Source of the DNA: Desulfatirhabdium butyrativorans DSM 18734
GTDB lineage: Bacteria > Desulfobacterota > Desulfobacteria > Desulfobacterales > Desulfatirhabdiaceae
Direction of reading: 5' to 3'
NCBI RefSeq assembly: GCF_000429925.1
Contig: NZ_AUCU01000004.1
Span: 62,001 to 126,000, forward strand
DNA: 64,000 bases
Shown here: positions 18,886-28,366 of the stretch, one piece after another
How the letters are laid out: each line of letters starts with the position of its first letter
How positions within the stretch are numbered: position 1 is the first letter of the stretch
Program-made: the position numbers and the translations under genes
Notes under the pieces: generated by a model
What the model was told of the DNA's origin: nothing
The model's database searches: none
Seen by the model: only the letters and a program-made list of their open reading frames with translations

Positions 18886-19673
18886 TACCACCCCCATCGG
18901 CCGCCGAGATACCATTCAATGAGCATCGGACCGTAAAACACGTGGCACAGGGCGCCGATCGCCAGAAACGGCCCGAATGGGATGGCAAGCTTCAGATCGG
19001 CTTTCTGCCGCAGGGCAATGGCGGCGCCGACGATCGTGCCGATAACCGAGGCCACAAACAGGGTCAGAATCACCCCTTTCCACCCGACGAAGGCGCCGAT
19101 CATGGCAAGCAACTTGATGTCACCACCGCCCATGCCTTCCCTTTTGGCCAGCGCTTCATAACCCCATGCGATGCCGTACAGGATGCCGCCGCCCAGAAGA
19201 ACGCCGTAGAGGGAATCCAGGAAACGCATGCCCGGTATCAGCCAGCCTGTTGCCAGACCGATGAGGATAAACGGCAGACTGATGACATCCGGGATGATGC
19301 GATGATCGATGTCAATGAATGTGATGACGATGAGGCCGCAGACAAAGGCGTAGACAACAAAAAACGATGGGCTTACGCCATAACGCAGGTAGATGCCGAG
19401 GCAGAAACCTGCGCCGAGCAGTTCAACGAGGGGATAGCGAAATGAAATGGGCCGGTTGCAGTGCCTGCATCGGGCTCTGAGGAGCGCGAAGCCGATGAGG
19501 GGGATGTTGTCATACCACTTGAGCGGATTGCCGCAGCCAGGACAATGGGATTTGGGGAAAACGATCGACTCTTCACGGGGAAGCCTGTAAATGCATACGT
19601 TCAAAAAACTGCCGATGCACAGACCGGCCGCGACGATGAAGATCAGCATCACGGATTCCGAAATGGGTATCAT
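18885..19673 (-). CDS. pilD: Prepilin peptidase/N-methyltransferase
   Basis: The 262-residue polytopic membrane protein has the N-terminal Zn-binding cysteines CPGCGNPLKWYDNIP and CRHCNRPI, and the two aspartate motifs of type IV prepilin peptidases: FIDIDHRIIPD and GGGDIKL. It cleaves and N-methylates prepilins or pseudopilins. The ATG at 19673 gives a normal N terminus (MIPISESVML). The frame continues upstream as an acidic Asp/Tyr/Asn repeat encoded by the hexanucleotide array, which is not likely to be translated. It is the first gene of the operon with the phosphoesterase and kinase. Confidence 0.93.
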   Translation of the reverse strand: MIPISESVMLIFIVAAGLCIGSFLNVCIYRLPREESIVFPKSHCPGCGNPLKWYDNIPLIGFALLRARCRHCNRPISFRYPLVELLGAGFCLGIYLRYGVSPSFFVVYAFVCGLIVITFIDIDHRIIPDVISLPFILIGLATGWLIPGMRFLDSLYGVLLGGGILYGIAWGYEALAKREGMGGGDIKLLAMIGAFVGWKGVILTLFVASVIGTIVGAAIALRQKADLKLAIPFGPFLAIGALCHVFYGPMLIEWYLGGRWGW

Positions 19674-19680
19674 GGGATCA

Positions 19681-19795
19681 TCGTTATCGTAATCGTTGTC
19701 GTTATCGTTGTCGTTGTCGTAATCGTTGTCGTAATCGTTGTCGTTGTCGTAATCGTTGTCGTAATCGTAATCGCAACCCCAATCGCAATCGCAAT
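19681..19795. repeat. Hexanucleotide tandem array in the pilD leader
   Basis: About 17 units of TCGTTG/TCGTAA/TCGTTA in mixed order, followed by related TCGCAA units, fill the ~115 bases just upstream of the pilD start. Being a multiple of 3, unit gain or loss would not shift frame but would change leader length. It is not a CRISPR array: there are no spacers. Confidence 0.9.
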
Positions 19796-19941
19796 TTTTC
19801 GGCCCGTCATCCCGGCGAAAGCCGGGGGCTGAAAATGCCGAACCCACGCAATCGCAGAACGATACGATCATGCAGGATTCAGATGGGTTCGCCCCCATCC
19901 ATGAAAATGTTCAAATAGACGATTTCCATACAAAATCCAAC

Positions 19942-20037
19942 CGTTCCCATCCGCCCCTTTTCCCTCTTCCCTCTTCCCTTTTCTTTGAATCTTCATTTTC
20001 TATCCTACTTGACAGCTAAAGGCAATTTGTTTAAAAA
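19942..20037 (+). promoter_or_regulatory. Purine/pyrimidine repeat copy 2 and putative promoter of the pfa operon
   Basis: This covers the useful part of the 372 bp non-coding region 19899-20270. Bases 19942-19964 are an exact inverted copy of the 23-mer at 3750-3772, followed by CCCTCTT heptamers. At 20009-20014 TTGACA is followed after 17 bases by TAAAAA (20032-20037), a good sigma-70-type promoter pointing to pfaD. That would leave a ~225 base leader before the GTG at 20271, so the true pfaD start may be further upstream. Confidence 0.5.
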
Positions 20038-20270
20038 TCCCAATTCCCTCTGCGAAATCGGTTTTCCCCCATGCGAGTTCGCTTGTTTTGGGCAGAGTTG
20101 CCGCAACAAGAGGTCCTTCCAATCGGGATTTGGTCCGATTTGCCAGATTGGAACCCGGATTTCCGGCCGTTGTCCGGCGTTCCGATTGTATCGTCTGCTG
20201 AAAAAGATTTTCTGAACGGAGCCTGCACATCGAATCGTATCGCGAAATCGAAACAATTCCTCCCGCCTTC

Positions 20271-21926
20271 GTGTTGCGGTGGATACCTGCCTCGCAACAA
20301 CCGCTTCGGGATAAGAAGTCCCTTCAGGAGGCTGCCCGGAATTTGGACGAGACGCTCGTTCTGGTGGCGACACCGGAAGGTGCTGCACTGGCAAGGGGTG
20401 GACATTTTGCCGGCGTGAGCGAACCGGCTCGGGAACAAACGTCCTATGCGGTTTTGCAGATCCTTCCCCCTTTTCATGCGTGGGATTGGGGATGCCCGTC
20501 GTTCAAGAAATCCTGGGGGCTCCGGTATGCCTATGTGATGGGATCGATGGCGCGGGGCATCAGCTCGCTCGAGATGGTGCATGCCGCAGCGCATGGGGGG
20601 ATGCTCGGATTTTTCGGTGCGGCCGGCATGATGCCGCAGGAAGTGGCCCACTGGGTGGATCGGGCCAATCGGGAGATCGCGCCGCGTCCTTTTGGTTTCA
20701 ATCTGATTCACAGTCCCTTCGATGCAGAACTGGAAAGCCGTGTTGCGGATATCTATCTGACTGCCGGAATCGATCGGGTCGAAGCCTCGGCTTTCATGGG
20801 CATGACGCCTGCTCTGGTTCGCTATCGGCTCTCCGGCATCCATACGGATCCATCCGGAACCATCGTGTGCTCCAACCGGGTGATGGCCAAAATTTCCCGG
20901 GAGGAAGTCGCCCAAAAATTCCTTTCGCCTCCTCCCGAAAAGATTCTGGTTCAACTGGTCGCCACCGGCGCGATCTCCCGCAGGCAGGCCGAGCTGGCGC
21001 GTCATGTGCCCATGTGCGATGCCATCACCGCAGAGGCGGATTCGGGAGGGCACACCGACAACCGGCCCGCCATCGCGCTGTTCCCGACCATCGTTGCCTT
21101 GCGGGACCGGATGATGGCGCAGCACGGTTATGATCGAGCGATACCGGTCGGACTTGCCGGCGGCATCGGGACGCCGCATGCCGTTGCGGCGGCTTTTGCC
21201 ATGGGCGCCGACTATATTCAGACCGGCTCCATCAACCAGTCGTGTGTTGAGTCAGGAGTCGCTCCGGAAATTCGAAAGCTCCTGTGTGAAACCCGCCAGG
21301 CCGATGTCGCCATGGCTCCCAGCGCCGACATGTTCGAGATGGGGGTGAAGGTGCAGGTACTCAAGCGAGGCACCTGGTTTGCCCAGAAAGCCCAGAAACT
21401 CTACGATCTGTATGCCCGTTACGAAGGACTCGATGCGTTGCCGGAGGCGGCTCGCCAGTCGCTCGAAAAGGATTTTTTCGGCAAAAGCATCGAAGAGGAA
21501 TGGGAGTCTACCCGGGCGTTTTTCGAAAAGCGAAAACCCGATGAAATTCGCCGGGCGGAACGCGATCCCAAACACCGCATGGCCCTGCTCTTCCGATCGT
21601 ATCTGGGGCAATCTTCCCTCTGGGCCAAGCATGCGGCCCCCGAGCGCCGGATGGATTATCAAATCTGGTGCGGCCCCGCCATGGGCGCTTTCAATGCATG
21701 GGCTGCGGGCACCCCGTTTGAAAATCCCGAGAACCGAAAGGTCGTCGATGTGGCATTGCGGCTTCTGAACGATGCGGCTGTATTGCAGCGGATGCAATGG
21801 GCACGGGCTGCCCTGCAGCAGGCTATCCGGCATGATCCGGCGGGCCACTTTGGCCCCGGCTTCGCCTCCCAACCTCTGGGCGGGATGCAGGATGCCGTTT
21901 GCAACCGGACAGGTGCGATGCCATGA
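20271..21926 (+). CDS. pfaD: PfaD-type trans-acting enoyl reductase
   Basis: This is a 551-residue FMN-dependent TIM-barrel protein of the nitronate monooxygenase/PfaD family. AYVMGSMARGISSLEMVHAA, GMLGFFGAAGMMP, AEADSGGHTDNRP, AGGIGTPHAVAAAFAMGADY and QTGSINQSC follow the PfaD order, and GPAMGAFNAWAAGTPFENP near the C terminus is a PfaD hallmark absent from simple monooxygenases. It should reduce enoyl-ACP in trans for the next-encoded synthase. The start is unsure: GTG at 20271 is the first ordinary start after an in-frame stop at 20199-20201. Its stop overlaps the ATG of the synthase gene (ATGA). Confidence 0.85.
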   Translation: MLRWIPASQQPLRDKKSLQEAARNLDETLVLVATPEGAALARGGHFAGVSEPAREQTSYAVLQILPPFHAWDWGCPSFKKSWGLRYAYVMGSMARGISSLEMVHAAAHGGMLGFFGAAGMMPQEVAHWVDRANREIAPRPFGFNLIHSPFDAELESRVADIYLTAGIDRVEASAFMGMTPALVRYRLSGIHTDPSGTIVCSNRVMAKISREEVAQKFLSPPPEKILVQLVATGAISRRQAELARHVPMCDAITAEADSGGHTDNRPAIALFPTIVALRDRMMAQHGYDRAIPVGLAGGIGTPHAVAAAFAMGADYIQTGSINQSCVESGVAPEIRKLLCETRQADVAMAPSADMFEMGVKVQVLKRGTWFAQKAQKLYDLYARYEGLDALPEAARQSLEKDFFGKSIEEEWESTRAFFEKRKPDEIRRAERDPKHRMALLFRSYLGQSSLWAKHAAPERRMDYQIWCGPAMGAFNAWAAGTPFENPENRKVVDVALRLLNDAAVLQRMQWARAALQQAIRHDPAGHFGPGFASQPLGGMQDAVCNRTGAMP

Positions 21927-24900
21927 GCGCTGCTGCCAGCCCCATCGCCATCATCGGTATTGGCTGCATGTTTCCGGGTTCCCGGAACAGCCGGGAATTC
22001 TGGAACACGATTCTTCAAGGCAGAGATTGCATCACCGAAGTTCCCCCGACCCATTGGTCCAAAACCGATTATTTCGATCCCAACCCCAAAGCCCCGGATC
22101 GGGTCTATTGCACACGGGGCGGCTATCTGCCCGAAACGGACTTCGACCCGGCGGCATTCGGCATACCGCCCGCCAGCCTCGAAGCGACCGATACATCCCA
22201 GCTTCTCGGGCTGGTCGTCGCCAGAATGGCCCTTCAGGATGCCGGTTATCTCGAGAGATCCTTCGATCGGGATCGGACAGCCGTCATTCTCGGCGTGACC
22301 GGAACCCAGGAGCTGGTCATACCGCTGGCCTCCCGATTGGGCCATCCGCACTGGCGAAGGGCACTTTGCGAATCCGGCGTCGATCCGGAAACGGCCGATG
22401 CGGTCATCGAGCGGATCGGCAGCGCCTATGCGAGCTGGCAGGAAAGCTCTTTCCCGGGTTTGCTTGGCAACGTGGTCGCCGGCCGCATCGCCAACCGGCT
22501 GGACCTGCGGGGGCCCAATTGCGTGGTGGATGCCGCATGCGCCAGTTCCCTGGCTGCGCTGAACCTGGCCCTCCAGGAGCTCGAATCGCATCGCTCGGAC
22601 ATGGTTTTGACCGGAGGTGTCGATACCCTCAACGACATCTTCATGCACGCCTGTTTCAGCCAGTCGGGCCTGTTGTCCCGGACGGGCGACATCCGGCCGT
22701 TTTCCGCCGATGCGGATGGCACCCTGCTGGGTGAGGGTGTCGGTATGGTGGTTCTCAAGCGTCTTCCGGACGCCGAGCGGGATGGCGACCGCATTTATGC
22801 CGTCATCCGGGGTCTGGGGGCATCGAGCGACGGCAAATCCCAAAGTATTTACGCGCCCCGGGTGGAAGGGCAGGTGCAGGCGCTCCGCAAGGCCTATTCG
22901 GTCAGCGGCATCGATCCGGCAACGGTCGGACTGATCGAGGCCCATGGCACTGGCACGCGTGTCGGGGACCGGGTGGAGTTCGAGGCGCTGCGCACCGTTT
23001 TTTCAAGGTCAGATGAAAACGATTTTCCCAAACGGCATGCCCTCGGATCGGTCAAATCCCAGATCGGTCATACCAAGGCGGCAGCCGGCGTTGCCGGGCT
23101 GATCAAGGCCGCGCTGAGCCTGCACCACAAGGTGCTGCCCCCAACCATCAAGGCAGAAAAGCCCGATCCCGATCTGAATATCGACAAAACGCCTTTTTTC
23201 CTGAACACCCAGCCCCGGCCCTGGAAGCGTCGAGGGGACGATCCGCCTCGGAGAGCTGCGGTGAGTTCCTTTGGATTTGGCGGCAGCAATTTTCATGTCG
23301 TTCTGGAGGAAGCCGGGCAACAGCCAAACGATATCCTCTGGGACGACGATATCCAGATTCTGGCCTTTTCGGCTCCGGACCGCTCGGGCCTGATTGACCG
23401 CATGGATCGATGGATCGCGAAGGCATTGACCAAAGATGCCCCGCTTGCCCTTCTTGCCGCGGAATCCCGACAGGCCTTTCATCCGGAGGATCGCTTCCGG
23501 CTGCTGGCCGTTGTCCGGCAAGCGACTGGCGCTACATCCGCCCATGCCTGGATCGATGAGCTGCAGTCCTGCCGGGAGGCGATTCTTCAGGCTTCGGCTG
23601 GTGCTCCACCGGTGTTTTCCGGGAATGTCTATTTCGGCTGCAACCCGGTTGCGCCAAAGATCGGCCTGCTGTTCCCGGGCCAGGGCAGTCAGAAACCGGC
23701 CATGGGAAGGGACTGGTTTGTCCGTTTTCCGGAGGCGCTTTCGCTGCTCGAAGCGATGGGATCGGCAACTTCCGATCCGGAGGCCTTTTTTGAAGGGATC
23801 GATCCCGGCCCGGTATCGGATAGCCGGAGAGTCCGGCAGTTGCTGGCATCGACGCAGAACGCCCAGCCGGCGATCGGCGCTGTATCGATCGGGATGTGGT
23901 CCGTGCTGCGCTTCTTTGGCGTCCGAGCGGATGTTCTTTGCGGTCACAGTTACGGGGAGCTTTGCGCCCTTCATGCAGCCGGACGAATCGGGGAAGATGC
24001 CTTCCTCAGGCTTTCCATCGCCCGGGGAAATGCCATGGCAGATGCGGCCAGGCAATGCCCCGGCGGCATGCTGGCCGTCATGGCCGAATCCGCCGTTGCC
24101 ATGGACATTTGTCAGACGATCGGCGCTCTGGTTCTTGCCAACCGGAATACGCCCAGGCAGCAGGTGCTCTCCGGGCCGACCGAAGCCATCGAGCGGGCGA
24201 AGAACTGGTGTGATGCGAGAGGCATCCGGGCCATCCGGCTGGATGTATCCGCCGCGTTTCACAGTCCTGCCATGCAGCCAGCCGCCGGGCGGTTTTGGCA
24301 GGCGCTTCAGCAGGAAACCATCCATCCGGGAAATGCCGTGGTTTTGTCGAACGCGGACGGGAAACCATTTCCGGAAGATGCACCGGGCGTTCGCCGCCGG
24401 CTGGCGGATCAAATCGATAGCCCTGTGGATTTTGTCTCCTGTGTCCACGCCATGGTGGGGCAGGGCGTGAAAATGTTTCTGGAAGCCGGGCCGAAGGCTG
24501 TTTTAAGCGGCCTTGTCCGGGAAACGCTTGCCGGCGCCCCGGATGTTGCGATCCTTTCGCTGGATCAGGGCTCCGGAAGCGCCCTGTTCGATCTGGCCCA
24601 TGTGCTGTGCCCGCTTGCCGCAGCAGGCCATCCGGTTGCCATCGATCGGTGGAATCCTTGCATTCCGCACGAAACGCAGCAGCGGCCAGCCTTCCATGTC
24701 CAGCTCTGCGGCGCCAATTATCGAAATTCCGGAAAACGGCCCGTCCCTGCCGATGGCGGGCAAGCTCCTGTGGGCAGGAGCGCCGAGAGCGATACTGCCC
24801 CGGAATCGGTATCCGAAGCACCATCCTTTCTGATGACAGAGAACCCCATGCACCCGAAACCTGTTTCAACCGAACACACCGATAGCCATTCCCTGATGCA

Positions 24901-27900
24901 GACCCTCCAGCAGGGCATCCGTTCCATCGAAGCGATCCAGCACCAGACAACTGAGGCGCACAAAGCGTTTCTGCATGCCCAGGCCGAAGCCGCACGCCTG
25001 GTGCAGCAGGTTCTTGCCGGGGCAGGCGGCTTTGCATCCGCCGTTCCGATGCCGCAACGCGATGCCTCGAGCGAACCATCCCTCCCGGCTGATGGCTTGA
25101 AAACACCCATGGCGAAACGGGAGCCCACGGCCTTTTCCGGACAACAGCATGCTGGGCCGCCTGCCCTCACGGCCGACGCGGACGCCGGCAATCCAGCAGC
25201 CCCGTCCGCGATGCATGAACCGACCGCGCAGGGGGCCGATGCCCGAAAATCTGCCGGGGCAGGGACTTCGTGCGCCAGTTGCGCCGCTTCCGGCGAGGAA
25301 ATATCGACGCCGCCAAAGACATCATCCGTCGCTTCTGTTCTGCTCGATGTCGTCAGCCGTCTGACCGGCTATCCGGTGGATGTACTGGGGCTTGACATGG
25401 ATATCGAGGCCGATCTCGGCATCGATTCCATCAAACGGGTGGAAATCCTTTCCGCCATGGAAGAGGCTGTTCCCGGTCTTGCGGTTCCGGCGCCCGATGA
25501 AATGGCGGGGCTGAAGACACTGAGACAGATAGCGGATCGGCTCGACGCAACGCCTGCCGTTACCGATCAGATAGCGACCTTTATCCAACGGGAAGAGGAG
25601 CGGGGTGAGGGTGAGGAAAGCGTTGGAGAACATTTGTCGGCTGATTCCGATCGGATCGTAACGGTATTGCTCGAAACCGTCAGCTCCCTGACCGGTTATC
25701 CGGTGGAAGTGCTGGGGCTCGATATGGATATCGAGGCCGATCTCGGCATCGATTCGATCAAACGGGTGGAAATCCTGGCCGCAGTCGAGGAGGCGCTTCC
25801 CGGGCTGGTCATGCCTTCCCCGGATGTTTCGGCAGCTCTTCGCACATTGCGGCAGATCGCTGCCGTTCTTTCGCAGTCCGGCGCTTCCGCCGATATCGGT
25901 TCGCCTGCCCCGATGGCCCAGCAGGCGGAACACAGCGAAACCAAGGAAGACAGCACATCCGAAATGACGGTCCCCAGACTGCCGCTTCGCCGCATCGTCC
26001 AGCTCCGTCATCTGCCGGTTCCGGCGGAGAACCCGGCCTGGAGCGCCGTCTCCGACGGTCTCGTTCTTGTTTGCGGGATGTATCCGGAGCTGCAGCAGAA
26101 AATCGCCGATCGGCTGTCCGCCCGTTTCCGGTTAACCGCTGTTTCCTGTTCGCTGGAGGATGCCCTGCAACGGCCGGTGAACGAAACGCTGCGGGGTCTG
26201 CTCGTGCTGGCGCAAGCGCCCGGATCAACCGACGGCGAACTCTTCAGCGAGACAGACGAGGGATTTCTGCTGAAAAGCCTTGCGGTGTGCGCCCGCCATG
26301 CGGCATCCCTTCAGCAGGCGGGGCAGACGGGTCCGGCGGTTTTTGCCGGGATCAGCTTTCTGGACGGCGGCTTCGGGTTTTGGGGCAGGCCGGTATCGCA
26401 TCCACTGAGCGGCGGACTCGGGGGATTGGTGAAAACGGCGCGCATCGAATGGCCCGGGGTCTTCTGCCGTTCGGTCGATGTCGATCCGGCATGGACGGAT
26501 ACGGCATCCCTTGCCCAATGCCTGGTGGATGTGCTGATGGCCGATTGGGAGCCATCGGTCGTCGAAATGGGCGTCAGTCCGGAGCTTTCACCCGAAACGG
26601 TTTTGGAGCCGGTCCTGGAGGCGGTGCCATACCTGCAGGAGAATCGTGACTCCTGGATTCAGCCCTCGGATACCATCCTGATAAGCGGCGGCGGCCGGGG
26701 TATTGCCGCATCCATCGCCATTGCCCTGGCCAGGGCCGGTTCGCCGAGGCTCGTGTTGCTGGGGCGCTCGAAAGAACCCGTTGCCGAGCCACCCTGGCTG
26801 GCGCAGGTTACCGAGCTTTCCCGGATGCGGGCATTGATTGGACAGCAGCCGGAATATGCCGGGAAAAATCCGAAAGAAATCGATCGGATCGCAAGAGGCT
26901 GGCTGGCCAACCGGCAGATCGCACAAACGCTCGATGCCATACGACAGGCCGGTGCGCAGGCGATCTATCGCAGCGTCGATGTGACGGATCGGGATGCGCT
27001 TTCCCGTGTGATTCGGGAGGTTGAAGCGACATGGGGGCCGGTTACGGGTCTGGTGCATGCGGCAGGTGTGCTGGCCGATCGGCTGATCGCCCAAAAAACC
27101 GCCAAAGAGGCCCAATCGGTTTTTGCACCCAAGATTTCCGGCCTCCGGTATCTGCTCGATGCCCTGTCCGGGGAGCGACTGCGCTGGGTCGCCCTGTTCT
27201 CCTCCGTTGCCGGCCGGATGGGAAACCGCGGGCAGGCCGATTATGCCATGGCCAATGAAGCGATGAACAAGATCGCGCATGCCCTGGCACTGCGCCATCC
27301 CGGCCTGCGGGTCGTCTCCCTGAACTGGGGTCCCTGGAACGGCGGCATGGTGGATGGGAGTCTCAAGAACCTGTTTGCGAAAAACGGAATTCCGCTCATC
27401 GACAGGGAAGCCGGCGCTGCGGCGTTTCTGGCGGAAATATCCTCCGGAAAGGATGTGGAAGTCGTCATCGGGGAAGACATGCGGGAGCCGGCGCTGCAGC
27501 CTGCCGAAGGCTCCGACGCGGTGGATTCCCTGCGGCTGAGCATCCGGAAGGAAATCGACATTGAGCGCTATCCCGTCTTGAACAGCCATCTCGATGCAGG
27601 CATTCCGGTTCTCCCCTTTTCCCTGGCGACGGAATGGATGGGGTATGGCGCATTGCACGAAAATCCCGGGCTGTTGTTGAGCGGGCTCGATGACATCCGC
27701 CTGCTCAAGGGCATTCGCCTGCAGCACCAGCCCATGACGGTTCGGCTGATGACCGGAAAACCCGTGAAGCAGGATGACGCCTTCATTCTCGATGTGGAAA
27801 TCCGCGACGGGATGCGGGAAGGGAAAGATGTCGTCCATACCCGGGGAAAAGCCGTACTGCGCGCGGGATTCGATGCCCCTCCGGCTTTCGATCCGGAGCC

Positions 27901-28366
27901 GCTGATCCAGGCGCTTGAAGCCTATGCGAGGGGACCCGAAGAAATGTATCAAACCATCCTGGCTCACGGAAAGGATTTGCGCGGCATCCGCCGGATCATC
28001 GGCATTTCCGGAACGGCGATGGCGGCCGAGCTCATATCGGCGCCGCATCCCGAAGCCTGGATGAGCGATCCCATCCGCAGGCGCTGGCTTGCCGACCCGC
28101 TGGTGCTCGATGGCGCCTTCCAGATGGCCGCGATCTGGTGTCACGAGCATCTGGGTGTCGTCTGTCAACCGGTTTTTGCCAAACGCTACCGGCAATACCG
28201 GGGGCAGTTTCCCAAAGAGGGGGTGACGGGTATTCTGGAGGTCCGGGAAAGGGGACCAAACCGCATGGTGGGCGATATCACATTTCTGGATGGGGATCGG
28301 CGTGTGGTGGCCCGTTTTGAAGGGTTCGCCGCATCCGCCGATTCGGATGAGCCGGTTTCCATCTGA
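21923..28366 (+). CDS. pfaA: PfaA/HglE-like iterative lipid or polyketide megasynthase (KS-AT-ACP-ACP-KR-DH)
   Basis: The protein has 2147 residues and visible catalytic residues. The ketosynthase has C206, H341 and H383. The acyltransferase has GHSYGE with S676. Two acyl carrier domains share a near-identical LGIDSIK motif with phosphopantetheine serines S1169 and S1278, 109 residues apart. The ketoreductase has a SGGGRGI NAD(P) site near 1589 and Y1774. A C-terminal double-hotdog dehydratase has HLDAGIPVLP (H1889) and D2063 in DGAFQ. With PfaD giving enoyl reduction, the locus can run a complete reductive cycle. There is no thioesterase domain and no PfaB, PfaC or PPTase gene nearby. Marine PfaA proteins have 4-9 carriers, so two is more like HglE or secondary-lipid synthases. 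The product is unknown. Confidence 0.85.
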   Translation: MSAAASPIAIIGIGCMFPGSRNSREFWNTILQGRDCITEVPPTHWSKTDYFDPNPKAPDRVYCTRGGYLPETDFDPAAFGIPPASLEATDTSQLLGLVVARMALQDAGYLERSFDRDRTAVILGVTGTQELVIPLASRLGHPHWRRALCESGVDPETADAVIERIGSAYASWQESSFPGLLGNVVAGRIANRLDLRGPNCVVDAACASSLAALNLALQELESHRSDMVLTGGVDTLNDIFMHACFSQSGLLSRTGDIRPFSADADGTLLGEGVGMVVLKRLPDAERDGDRIYAVIRGLGASSDGKSQSIYAPRVEGQVQALRKAYSVSGIDPATVGLIEAHGTGTRVGDRVEFEALRTVFSRSDENDFPKRHALGSVKSQIGHTKAAAGVAGLIKAALSLHHKVLPPTIKAEKPDPDLNIDKTPFFLNTQPRPWKRRGDDPPRRAAVSSFGFGGSNFHVVLEEAGQQPNDILWDDDIQILAFSAPDRSGLIDRMDRWIAKALTKDAPLALLAAESRQAFHPEDRFRLLAVVRQATGATSAHAWIDELQSCREAILQASAGAPPVFSGNVYFGCNPVAPKIGLLFPGQGSQKPAMGRDWFVRFPEALSLLEAMGSATSDPEAFFEGIDPGPVSDSRRVRQLLASTQNAQPAIGAVSIGMWSVLRFFGVRADVLCGHSYGELCALHAAGRIGEDAFLRLSIARGNAMADAARQCPGGMLAVMAESAVAMDICQTIGALVLANRNTPRQQVLSGPTEAIERAKNWCDARGIRAIRLDVSAAFHSPAMQPAAGRFWQALQQETIHPGNAVVLSNADGKPFPEDAPGVRRRLADQIDSPVDFVSCVHAMVGQGVKMFLEAGPKAVLSGLVRETLAGAPDVAILSLDQGSGSALFDLAHVLCPLAAAGHPVAIDRWNPCIPHETQQRPAFHVQLCGANYRNSGKRPVPADGGQAPVGRSAESDTAPESVSEAPSFLMTENPMHPKPVSTEHTDSHSLMQTLQQGIRSIEAIQHQTTEAHKAFLHAQAEAARLVQQVLAGAGGFASAVPMPQRDASSEPSLPADGLKTPMAKREPTAFSGQQHAGPPALTADADAGNPAAPSAMHEPTAQGADARKSAGAGTSCASCAASGEEISTPPKTSSVASVLLDVVSRLTGYPVDVLGLDMDIEADLGIDSIKRVEILSAMEEAVPGLAVPAPDEMAGLKTLRQIADRLDATPAVTDQIATFIQREEERGEGEESVGEHLSADSDRIVTVLLETVSSLTGYPVEVLGLDMDIEADLGIDSIKRVEILAAVEEALPGLVMPSPDVSAALRTLRQIAAVLSQSGASADIGSPAPMAQQAEHSETKEDSTSEMTVPRLPLRRIVQLRHLPVPAENPAWSAVSDGLVLVCGMYPELQQKIADRLSARFRLTAVSCSLEDALQRPVNETLRGLLVLAQAPGSTDGELFSETDEGFLLKSLAVCARHAASLQQAGQTGPAVFAGISFLDGGFGFWGRPVSHPLSGGLGGLVKTARIEWPGVFCRSVDVDPAWTDTASLAQCLVDVLMADWEPSVVEMGVSPELSPETVLEPVLEAVPYLQENRDSWIQPSDTILISGGGRGIAASIAIALARAGSPRLVLLGRSKEPVAEPPWLAQVTELSRMRALIGQQPEYAGKNPKEIDRIARGWLANRQIAQTLDAIRQAGAQAIYRSVDVTDRDALSRVIREVEATWGPVTGLVHAAGVLADRLIAQKTAKEAQSVFAPKISGLRYLLDALSGERLRWVALFSSVAGRMGNRGQADYAMANEAMNKIAHALALRHPGLRVVSLNWGPWNGGMVDGSLKNLFAKNGIPLIDREAGAAAFLAEISSGKDVEVVIGEDMREPALQPAEGSDAVDSLRLSIRKEIDIERYPVLNSHLDAGIPVLPFSLATEWMGYGALHENPGLLLSGLDDIRLLKGIRLQHQPMTVRLMTGKPVKQDDAFILDVEIRDGMREGKDVVHTRGKAVLRAGFDAPPAFDPEPLIQALEAYARGPEEMYQTILAHGKDLRGIRRIIGISGTAMAAELISAPHPEAWMSDPIRRRWLADPLVLDGAFQMAAIWCHEHLGVVCQPVFAKRYRQYRGQFPKEGVTGILEVRERGPNRMVGDITFLDGDRRVVARFEGFAASADSDEPVSI

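Noticed and set aside
19681-19795. CRISPR array or Asp-rich N terminus of PilD
   Set aside because: The units are contiguous hexamers with no spacers, and PilD already has a normal start at 19673.
20031-21179. 382-codon minus-strand open frame
   Set aside because: Shadow of pfaD; no protein-like motifs.
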